Source: Chloroflexota bacterium (lineage in GTDB: Bacteria > Chloroflexota > Anaerolineae > Promineifilales > Promineifilaceae). Taken from it: 40,623 nt of DNA. Location of the stretch: assembly GCA_020629055.1 (NCBI GenBank), contig JAHDEB010000032.1:1-40623 (forward strand), in the 5' to 3' direction. The notes beneath the pieces are model-generated. The model saw only the letters and a list, made by a program, of their open reading frames with translations. It was not told the origin of the DNA and made no database searches. Positions 13,751 through 22,400 of the stretch are shown here, piece by piece. Positions within the stretch are counted from its first letter, which is position 1, and each line of letters starts with the position of its first letter. A program made the translations under genes and the position numbers.

Positions 13751-16543
13751 ATGAAAAAAATCTTTAATTATAAATTTAATCTGACTGTTTGTCTGACTGT
13801 TTTGATCTTACTGCTAATCTTGTTAGGGGTAACTTCAAGCCAGGCCAATGAACTAACACGGCCGGAAGCAAGTCTTCTGCAAACCGGTAGCTTGCTCATC
13901 TATTCAGACAGTTTTCAGAATGGTTGGAGCCATGTTGCTGATTCACGTACCAGTGTCAAAATCGATTCAACCAGTCAGGTGAAATCTGGGAGTTATGCAA
14001 TTGAAGCACAAGTTGATTCAAGCTGGGGAGAATTGCGCTTCAAGTCGGGGGTAGGAGAGTTAGTTGCTACCAATCAATATGAAAAAATCCAATTTTGGGT
14101 AAAAACCAATGAGCCGCTGCGTGTGAAACTGCGCAATACAGCGGGTAGTTCATGGGCCACTTCTAGTGGGGTAGATGTTCAAAACGTTACTCTGAATCAA
14201 TGGTCTTTGGTCGAGGTGAGCCTATCAGAGTCAAATTTTGAAGTTCTCCCGGATGGAAAATTCGATATGATCCTCATCCAAAGTGCAAATGGTAGCACAC
14301 CTCTTTTTTATGTTGATCAAGTTGAATTTATCGGTGGTGCTACCCCGCGCGATAGCAGCAATCTAGTTATCTATACCGATGACTTTGAGGCCGGCTGGGT
14401 ACACCAATACGATAGTCGAACAACTGTAGACAGTAGCTCTACAACCGATGTGCGATCTGGCAATTTCTCAATCGAAACCCAAGTAGATTCAAGCTGGGGG
14501 GAACTTCGTTTTGATCGCTCCGGAGGTGAGCTTGTTTCGGCCGGTGACTATGTGACGCTCAACTTTTGGGTTAAAACAAGCCAGCCCCTGCGAGTCAAGC
14601 TACGTCATACTGTGGGAGATACACGGGTTACATCTAGCGGGGTTGATGTACAAAATATTACCCTCAACCAATGGTCTTTGGCCCAAGTCCGTCTGGATCA
14701 CTCTAACTTTTCGGTTATGCCAAACGGCACGTTCAACCGAATCTTAATCCAAGCGGCGAATAGCTCAACCCCTCTCTTCTTTGTTGACGATGTGGAATTA
14801 GTTTCTAGAGATGTAGATCCACAACCAACAGCCACACCGATCCAAACCGCTACGCCAGCGCCAACGGCAACCCCTAGCCCACCTTCTGCAGATTGTGGTG
14901 ATTTGATACAAGAGGCTGAAAACGGCACTGTTGTTTCAGAAGGCAGAAAATTTAAAATTCAAGGACATGTCGTTGGAAGCATCGATCAGAGTTCCAGCCC
15001 TAACGATAGAGAGGATGATTACGCTCAATATTGTGTCAGAATTCCGGTAACTGGGGAATATAAGATTCGGGCCCATGTTCATGCACCTAATGACAATGGA
15101 GACTCCTTTTATGTGCGTGTTGGGGATCAGCAAAAGTTTATTTGGCGAACCGCAAAAGTAACAGATGGGACTTACACGCTTGACGAAATTAATAATGATC
15201 ACAATCCGTTCAGCGTCAACCTCTCGGCCGGTGATGTTGATTTTAAAATCTACATGCGTGAGGATGGTGCTTTTATCGACCGTTTTGAGTTTGTTAATGT
15301 CAATACGCCTCCTCCAACACCGGTTGTGCCACCAACCCCTGAACCTGTTGTCTGCACAAAATATGCAAACACAGGTGATTGGGTCGATCAGGTTAACAAT
15401 CTTGCGGCCGGAGACACGCTGTGCCTTGATCCTGGCACTTACACAGGGGGTAGCATCAAGCTTTCTACCAATGCAAGCGCCAGCAACCCGATGATCATCA
15501 CAAAAAATCCGGCTAAAAGTGGCAAAGTAATCTTTGATGGTCAGAATTCTCAACACCATTTATTTGATATTACTGGTTCCCATATTCAAGTGGGTGGTAC
15601 CCAAATTGCGCCTGGTTGGGAACCAGACATGGTAATTAAAAATTACGGGAATTCGGGTCTACTAATGAGCATTGAGGCGAATGATATTCGCATTCACCAT
15701 ATTCACTTCTTAGACATTGGGACTTCTCTCGGTGGCGATACCGGCTTTGCGGTTCGCTTCAACGGCCATAATGGTTTGTTTGAGTACAATCGGCTGGAGG
15801 ATATGTTTGCGGACGGATTGCAACCAAGAACAACAGATGAAGGGAAAAATGTTGACATCGATAATTGGACCATTCGCTACAACTATGGTCACAATCGCTC
15901 AGATAACGGTCTTTGGGCATGGAATGCGGTTTCACACGCAGACTTTATCCAGGTCCACAAAGGCCCTGCGAGCAATATCAACATCTATGGAAACATGATG
16001 GTTGGTTATACCAATCCTGTTTTGCTTGGTGATTCGTGGGGCAGTGTGCACAATGCAACTGTTGAAAACAACTTTATGTTGTTTGAAGGAAATGGTGTTT
16101 CAACCCAAGCAGGTGGAAATATTTCTGGCGACTATAAGATCAATAATAACCACCTTGTGGTATTTCAAGTCGATGGTATTGACGGTGGTGGCCTGAGTGC
16201 AATTTTGTTAAACGATACAGGTGGCGGTGAACATGCTGAAATCCATTGCAATGTATTCTATGGTGAAAAGGAAGGCTTCGATAAAAACGGCAATAGGGTG
16301 CGTATCAACACAAATATTGACGGCTCGATTAGCGTTAGTTCATCAGACAACATCAAGTCTGGGGTAACCGGCTTATTTGAACAAATCAACAGTAGTACGG
16401 CTGATATGGGTTACTCATTAGCACATGCTCGAGATTTGAATGGTATTACCACGCTAACTGGTCCGGTAAACGGTGGAAACTGTGTACAAGGTGCAAAGTT
16501 CACTTCTGTTGATGAGCATTATCAATTCGTGATAAGCCAGTAA
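13751..16543 (+). CDS. secreted right-handed beta-helix protein with three carbohydrate-binding-like domains
   Basis: The 930-residue product starts with a signal peptide (about 1-33, VCLTVLILLLILLGV). Two tandem copies of one jelly-roll-like domain follow (about 45-195 and 203-352; each runs from LxIYxDxFxxGW to ILIQxANxSTPLFxVDxVE). Then come a PTATP linker, a CBM6-like domain (about 378-518, QEAENGTVV... IDRFEFVNV), a second Pro-rich linker, and a C-terminal parallel beta-helix region (about 538-915, AGDTLCLDPGTY, NPMIITKNP, IRIHHIHFLDIG, NGLFEYNRLED). This architecture resembles secreted polysaccharide lyases or alginate/chondroitinase-type beta-helix proteins. I cannot identify catalytic residues or substrate. 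The tandem domain is also present once in the giant Rhs protein (nt 7250-7770), so the two secreted proteins may bind the same surface polymer. Confidence 0.85.
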   Translation: MKKIFNYKFNLTVCLTVLILLLILLGVTSSQANELTRPEASLLQTGSLLIYSDSFQNGWSHVADSRTSVKIDSTSQVKSGSYAIEAQVDSSWGELRFKSGVGELVATNQYEKIQFWVKTNEPLRVKLRNTAGSSWATSSGVDVQNVTLNQWSLVEVSLSESNFEVLPDGKFDMILIQSANGSTPLFYVDQVEFIGGATPRDSSNLVIYTDDFEAGWVHQYDSRTTVDSSSTTDVRSGNFSIETQVDSSWGELRFDRSGGELVSAGDYVTLNFWVKTSQPLRVKLRHTVGDTRVTSSGVDVQNITLNQWSLAQVRLDHSNFSVMPNGTFNRILIQAANSSTPLFFVDDVELVSRDVDPQPTATPIQTATPAPTATPSPPSADCGDLIQEAENGTVVSEGRKFKIQGHVVGSIDQSSSPNDREDDYAQYCVRIPVTGEYKIRAHVHAPNDNGDSFYVRVGDQQKFIWRTAKVTDGTYTLDEINNDHNPFSVNLSAGDVDFKIYMREDGAFIDRFEFVNVNTPPPTPVVPPTPEPVVCTKYANTGDWVDQVNNLAAGDTLCLDPGTYTGGSIKLSTNASASNPMIITKNPAKSGKVIFDGQNSQHHLFDITGSHIQVGGTQIAPGWEPDMVIKNYGNSGLLMSIEANDIRIHHIHFLDIGTSLGGDTGFAVRFNGHNGLFEYNRLEDMFADGLQPRTTDEGKNVDIDNWTIRYNYGHNRSDNGLWAWNAVSHADFIQVHKGPASNINIYGNMMVGYTNPVLLGDSWGSVHNATVENNFMLFEGNGVSTQAGGNISGDYKINNNHLVVFQVDGIDGGGLSAILLNDTGGGEHAEIHCNVFYGEKEGFDKNGNRVRINTNIDGSISVSSSDNIKSGVTGLFEQINSSTADMGYSLAHARDLNGITTLTGPVNGGNCVQGAKFTSVDEHYQFVISQ

Positions 16544-16567
16544 TCGTTCAGGAGTCTGATTTAAGTG

Positions 16568-16600
16568 CGGCCGGTCATGAAAAACGACCGGCCTTTTTTA
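16568..16600 (+). terminator. intrinsic terminator after beta-helix gene
   Basis: GGCCGGTC (16569-16576) and GACCGGCC (16586-16593) form an 8-bp GC-rich stem, with loop ATGAAAAAC, followed by a seven-T run. It lies between convergent genes and probably ends plus-strand transcription from 13751. Confidence 0.88.
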
Positions 16601-16654
16601 TTTTTGTTACTCTCCCAACCTGCTGAATAGTGTCCTGAATTTTTAAATTTTAAC

Positions 16655-19396
16655 TTAGCTAAAGAGGCTGACCCACGCGGCCCAATAAATTGGATGGGAA
16701 AATTCTTCTGATCGTATAAGCTCTAGTTGCCCCTTGCGCAACGCCTCGGCCGGTGTACTGCCATCCTGTAAATGGCTATAGAAGGCCTTCATAAGTACCG
16801 CCGTTGCTTGGTCATCAACCGGCCAAAGCGAAGCCAATATCCCGCTGGCTCCGGCCGCAACCAAGCTGCTGATTAAGCCTACCATTTCTGGACCATTATG
16901 GAATACACGTCCTGATTCGCAGCCGCTTAAGACAACTTGTGAACCTTGTAAAATTCCGGATCGTAAATAAAAATCTGTGGCTCGATAATAACGATTGTTG
17001 TGTAAACGTATGCCAGACATCATCGGCCGTTTGATATCAAATTCAATATGCCCGGCAAAGTGGATCAGCCAGTTGTGGGGTAGATGTGCTGTTAAATTTG
17101 CCCGACTTGCATCTTCATCCAATAATACTATCGCCTGAGGGAAGTGATCGTGAAGCTCGCCAATCTCTCCCCTTACATAGGGTAAAAAGTCGTTTGCTGA
17201 TTCATCTCCAGCCGCTCCTACCAGCAAAACCTGCTCCCCTTGTGGTGTATGCTGCTGGCACATGTGCCACAGCCGGAGTGACGGAGCCTGCGAAATGGTC
17301 CAGCGTTGGGCCACTGCCTGGCCGAGTTTTTGATCATGTAAACCGGCAAATGGAATACGCCAAAGTGGCCCGATGGGTAAAACAATTAACCGTTTTGACT
17401 TTGCCAATAGTGGGCGGGCCGCGCCGATCAGTTTGTGCCACAAAGCGGCCGAACGTCTCTCAATTGCCCCTGCTATTCGCTTGCGCCCCAATTGCCGAAA
17501 CAGCTGTTCCCACTCTCTTTCCAGTTCCTCCATCGAGTCTGAGAGTCTAAAATGCTGAACCTCTCCATCTACTGATACCAAGACATATAGCCCTTCTCGA
17601 GCCTCAAACCAAGTTACCAAACAAGTGTCGGCCGAGAGTTTTTCCGTGTCCACAGAGCCCTCATCAACTAATGCTAGACCGCTGGTCGATAGCTGGCGAC
17701 GGATTTCCCCTTCAACCCGAAATAGATCTGAGCGAATTTTAGAGGTTTTCTCTTTTTGGTAATCCTTGTTTTCCAATGTCCATTCGTTCCGACTTTCAAA
17801 CGCTGCTGTTGTCAACAAATCAAGCTGGCGCATAAAATTTTCCCGCCGTTGTGAAAGCTCTTTTAAGGCCAAATTATCACTTTGCTCAATGGCATCTCTT
17901 GAAACCTGAAGCTCTAACAGGGCGGTGTGTTGCACTTCTTCTAAAAAGGTTAGGATCGCTTCTGCCGTAGTCCCAAGCGCAACTTGGCAGGTTAAATACC
18001 CTTTGATCGGTTCTTTGGCCCGTTCTAAAAAATTGGCCTGATGGGCGTGCCCAGCTACATAAGTTTTCCAAGTTTGAATGTGCGTAATAGTCTGCCTAAA
18101 CGCAGTGGCAGCCGAAGAATAATCCTTTAGCTCTAACAAGCATTTTCCAATCTGGTGTTGCGCTCGTACCTGCAGTTCGGGCGATAAATCTTCGGCCATG
18201 GCGATCGGTTGGCACAATGTCAACGCTTCTGTCGGGTTGATAGTGGCGATGGTTTCTGCCTTGATTAGTTTGAGATAATTCTCTTGTAGCGGCTGACGGG
18301 TCTTCGCTTCGAGTGCCAATCCGTCATTTACCGCCCCTAACGCCTCAGCCCGTCGGCCGAGAGCTAAAAATATCTCGGCAAGCTCAATCCTTCCGCTCAC
18401 CAGATGTTTTGGATTGTCCAACTCATCCAATCGTTTTAAAAGATCTTGGATGATCTTCAAGGCTTTAAGCAAGGTGCCATCACTGTAGGGCGCGCTCGTG
18501 CGCAAATGGCGACAATACAGCAGGCTGTTTTGAGCCGATTCAATCAGATCAACCATAGTTTTTGTGGCTACTTCAAAATGATGTTCAGCCAGCTCATTGT
18601 CACCTAATAAACTGTGGAGATGAGCCTCTAGCATCGCCATGTACCCGACATCGGTTGGAGAAATAACCTTCTCTTCTGTTCTGATTTTTTGTAGCACGGC
18701 CAACCCATTTTCAAATCGGCCGAGCCGCATCAAGGCACCTGCTCGAGTAAACCCCAAACGGATAAAATGAAAGGGATCAAACTCCTCTCTGTCAATCTCC
18801 GAAGCAAAGTTTTCTAAATTGTCTAGCTGTGCCAAGGCTTCGTGTAAGCGTTCAAGAGAGGTGAGCATGACAGCGATACCCAGCTCGATATCTACAATTG
18901 AACCCACAGGTAGATCATCCTTGAACTTCTCGATGACATTTTTTAATAGGCTCAAAGCTTTGTTATAGTCTCCCATCATCCAATAGACAAACGATAAATT
19001 ATGATAAACAATCGTTTGCCCCATCGGTATTCCATCAAAGGCAACAAGGAGCCGCTCTCCCAGAGCAAGCGCATCTTCATGACGTAGCAGGCTGGCTAGC
19101 GCATGAACGTTAATTACTTCAGACTTTGCCGCCTCAAGCGGATGGTTTAATTGAGTATATAACTCGGCCGATGTGCTGCTCTCACGCAGGGTTTGCTCAT
19201 ATTTTTCATGCCGAAAATAGTAGCTTGCTCTTGCTCGATGTCGATATGCTTGAACCGCTAACTCTTCAGTGTGCCCCAATTTTTGGCAGGCTGCTTCAAA
19301 ATGGGCTAGACCTGCCTCCAAGCCGACCGATGAGACAACTTCATCAGCTTCCCAGCGTGCCGCCCCAAATTTTTTTTCAACTTGTTCCGGTTTCAT
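16655..19396 (-). CDS. TPR-CHAT caspase-like protease
   Basis: The product is about 913 residues with no signal peptide, so it is probably cytoplasmic. The N-terminal two thirds are helical tetratricopeptide-type repeats (for example ALSLLKNVIEKF, ALMRLGRFENGLAVL, GKCLLELKDYSSAATAFRQT). A coiled stretch follows, and then a C-terminal CHAT (caspase HetF associated with TPRs) domain. The expected catalytic dyad is present: His783 in LIHFAGH and Cys826 in LSGCESG, followed by the usual GVxGILASLWPVDD-like strand (here ASGILASLWPVDD) and the end WAAWVSLFS. CHAT proteins cleave specific partner proteins, as in TPR-CHAT of type III-E CRISPR systems; the substrate here is unknown. ATG 19396 sits 10 nt after the C25 gene's stop. 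A TTG start at 19420, overlapping that gene, is also possible. The gene is last in a minus-strand set with a sigma factor. Confidence 0.9.
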   Translation of the reverse strand: MKPEQVEKKFGAARWEADEVVSSVGLEAGLAHFEAACQKLGHTEELAVQAYRHRARASYYFRHEKYEQTLRESSTSAELYTQLNHPLEAAKSEVINVHALASLLRHEDALALGERLLVAFDGIPMGQTIVYHNLSFVYWMMGDYNKALSLLKNVIEKFKDDLPVGSIVDIELGIAVMLTSLERLHEALAQLDNLENFASEIDREEFDPFHFIRLGFTRAGALMRLGRFENGLAVLQKIRTEEKVISPTDVGYMAMLEAHLHSLLGDNELAEHHFEVATKTMVDLIESAQNSLLYCRHLRTSAPYSDGTLLKALKIIQDLLKRLDELDNPKHLVSGRIELAEIFLALGRRAEALGAVNDGLALEAKTRQPLQENYLKLIKAETIATINPTEALTLCQPIAMAEDLSPELQVRAQHQIGKCLLELKDYSSAATAFRQTITHIQTWKTYVAGHAHQANFLERAKEPIKGYLTCQVALGTTAEAILTFLEEVQHTALLELQVSRDAIEQSDNLALKELSQRRENFMRQLDLLTTAAFESRNEWTLENKDYQKEKTSKIRSDLFRVEGEIRRQLSTSGLALVDEGSVDTEKLSADTCLVTWFEAREGLYVLVSVDGEVQHFRLSDSMEELEREWEQLFRQLGRKRIAGAIERRSAALWHKLIGAARPLLAKSKRLIVLPIGPLWRIPFAGLHDQKLGQAVAQRWTISQAPSLRLWHMCQQHTPQGEQVLLVGAAGDESANDFLPYVRGEIGELHDHFPQAIVLLDEDASRANLTAHLPHNWLIHFAGHIEFDIKRPMMSGIRLHNNRYYRATDFYLRSGILQGSQVVLSGCESGRVFHNGPEMVGLISSLVAAGASGILASLWPVDDQATAVLMKAFYSHLQDGSTPAEALRKGQLELIRSEEFSHPIYWAAWVSLFS

Positions 19397-19406
19397 TTCT
19401 ATATTT

Positions 19407-22400
19407 TTACCGTGTGACAACTGGAAGGAAAACTTGACGTGAAAAAGTTGAGAGTGGGTTGGTTAAAAGCCAGCCGGATTTGTTCACATCACCCGTTTGA
19501 CTGACAATTTGAATGTGATACCGCTCAATCTCCTGAGGGATGCTTCCCGACCACTCTTGCATGCTGGCATCAAATGTCAGCTCTATCGTTCTCCAGCTTG
19601 AGTCTAACTCATATAAAATCGTCACTCGGTCTGAACCGTTGCCGGTTGTTTTGATTCTAATTATCGATTTTCCATTTACTTGATCTGTTTTGATCTCATC
19701 GATATAAGATGGGGCAATGGCTTCTAAGTCTCCATAAATGAGCTCTAGTGAGATTTGATTGAATAATCGTTCGACATTAGTGTCGGCGTTAAACAGGCCA
19801 GGGACAAAGCTAATGGTTGCATCGATTTGCTCTCGCTCTGGGGTGATGATCAACCCGGCTGGCAACTCTCGATCCCACTCAGCTTTTTCTAAAATCGGTT
19901 CTACGACATCTAATTGCCTTTGCGCTCCCATCGCCCAAGACTCGTTGACAACCGGATCAAAATTTTCAATGTCGTTAAACATCGCGTCAGTGATCAGAAT
20001 TCCTTTTATTTCTTCCCCATCTTTTAAAAATGGAACCTGTTTTAAATGCAAGGGCTGAATGGGTAAGCGATGCTGGTTAATAGTTTCTCCTTTATAGGCA
20101 AAGATGGTGCCATCAGCTGTTTCGTTGCGTATAAAGTCACTTGCCTCAAATTTTAGCGAAACAATATTATTTTCTAAGTCAAGCTGAGAGGCATTCTCGG
20201 TTTTAACAGCTTTACGTCGAACTCCTTCAGGGAGAGCAAATCGAGCCATCGGTAATCCGTAGTACGTCATGGGCATTAGTGTCTTTGCATCTAAATGATC
20301 AAACCACGGGCGCTGATTGAAATAGTCTTGTTTTGCCTGTCGTAACAGATGACCGGCCGATTCGTTGTTCGAGGTCAACAATCGGTGCATGAATATTTCC
20401 ATCAATGATTCGGTGTAATTTACATCCCAAGACGATCCGTATGTATACGAGGTTGAACCGATCATTGTTCCACCGTTCAAAGCCATCCCTTGCACAAAAT
20501 CAAAATCGGTTACAAGCCCATGATCGATCACATTTAAACCGGCGTGGCAACCGATGGTTCCCATCATCGGTAAGGTTCCATCTAATTCTCTAAATGCGGC
20601 CGCTTCTATAGCAGACCCAAACAGCCCCATGCTGTGGTGATTGCTGTGGAAAGAGGTCCAAATTGAATCTGGATTGGTGTTCAGGATGGCTGAAGAAAAT
20701 GTTTCGTCTGAATCTGCACAGGTAAGCGTAAATCCGGCCGTTTCAAGTAGATCGCACTGCCGGCTAACCAAATCCCCTGCCAAGAAATCATCCCCGCCAA
20801 TCAAGGCGCTATCTAAAGAAAAAACTCCGTTATTGTCCCAAAATGCTTGTGTAACTTTGGTTATCTCTTCAGGTGTTTCGGCCAATCTCCCAATCGAAAT
20901 TGAAGGGAGATAAATTGGGGAGTCTGTTGCCCAAAAGAATGATTGTGGCACAAGTGGCCTTTCCGCCGCGTAATAGTCGTCGGTTAACATTTTGTTCGCC
21001 AACATGGCCGAAAAGGTCCTTTCATTTTCGACTACCTGAATGGCATAGTTTCGCTCTTTCCACTCCGTAGGGTTCTCATCATCAATTCGATAATGGGGAA
21101 TGATGCTATCTCCTCCTGCCAACACAATGTATTGGACAGTTGGTAATTGTTGAATGTAGCTATCAATCAAGGATTTTATCGATTCGGCTGTCTGATTCGC
21201 TTGTTCCCAATCAGAAGGAAAGGTATCAAAATCAACTAACTCCGATCCCATACCAGCTTCTTCCTCTAGGTTTATGACCAACCCTTTAACTGCATCATGC
21301 TCAGCCAGCCTGTACAGTTCTTCTAGCACGGTTGACGCACCATATTGATTGCTCAGGCGATTTGGGGAAACAAGAATTAAAGTTTCAATTTGCCCCAAGT
21401 TAAAAGGAACAGCGATTGTTGCCTGATTATTTGCCAAATATGATTCATCAGAAGCTTGTGGCAACACGGCCGATAATTCAATCTTCCCATTTCCACTTTC
21501 TGTGGGGAAATCTATTTGAAAATTAATTTCGTATAACTCTCCTGGATTTAAAGGGGGGACATTCCATGTGGTATTCGTACCATTTAAAGCCTGTGGGAAA
21601 GCATCAATAACAGAAACTTGATCTGGAACAATCAGATTTATCTGTTCAAGAAGAGATGCTTTATCTCCCCTGTTGATTATGATAATTCTTAGTTCATCAA
21701 TGCCGCTATTCGCCAAAATTGACGGCCCCTGAAGCTCCACTGAAAGATCAATTTGATCAGGCTGTACAACTTGGGTTTGAACCGTGGCGCGATTGTTGCT
21801 AATTGTTGTCTCGCGGCCGTTCGCATCTGCTGCCACAACCACAGAAAACAATTGATTTGGTTGCCAGCCCTGAGTAGGAATTAATTCAAACGAATAGGTA
21901 ACAGATTCAATGGGATCTAGCACTCCGATCGATATGTTCCCATTGTTCTCGGGCTCCGTCGGAAGACTAAATGCCCCAACTGTCGAAGATATCGGGAACT
22001 GGAAGCTTAGGTCTGTTCTCGCGGCCATTTCCCCAGTATTCGTTATAACAAGTGTATATTGCATGGGGCTCAAGTTTGTATAATCGATTCGGCTTGGTCC
22101 GCTCAGGTCAACTTCTAAATCTGCCTGAACAATTGGCATAAACCAATGAATTGAACCATTATCTGAGCTAGCCCATAAATCATTTGACTGGCCAAATGAA
22201 AGATTAAATAGAAATTCAGAGGTACCGCCTAATTCCTCACCAATATTAAACTGCTCCCAGCTATTCCCGATCGGATCAAACAGCATAAGGCCACCTTTTG
22301 TTGCTGCCCAAATCCTGTCAAATTGATCGACTTCAAGATCATCAATCGAATTAAAGGGCATTAAAGAATTTTCTAGCGTGTAATGTTGAATGATTTCTCC

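Noticed and set aside
14936-15559. 207-codon open frame on the minus strand opposite the beta-helix gene
   Set aside because: It lies wholly antisense to a well-supported gene with clear domains, shows no recognisable motif and has Cys/Arg/Ile-rich composition typical of a shadow frame.
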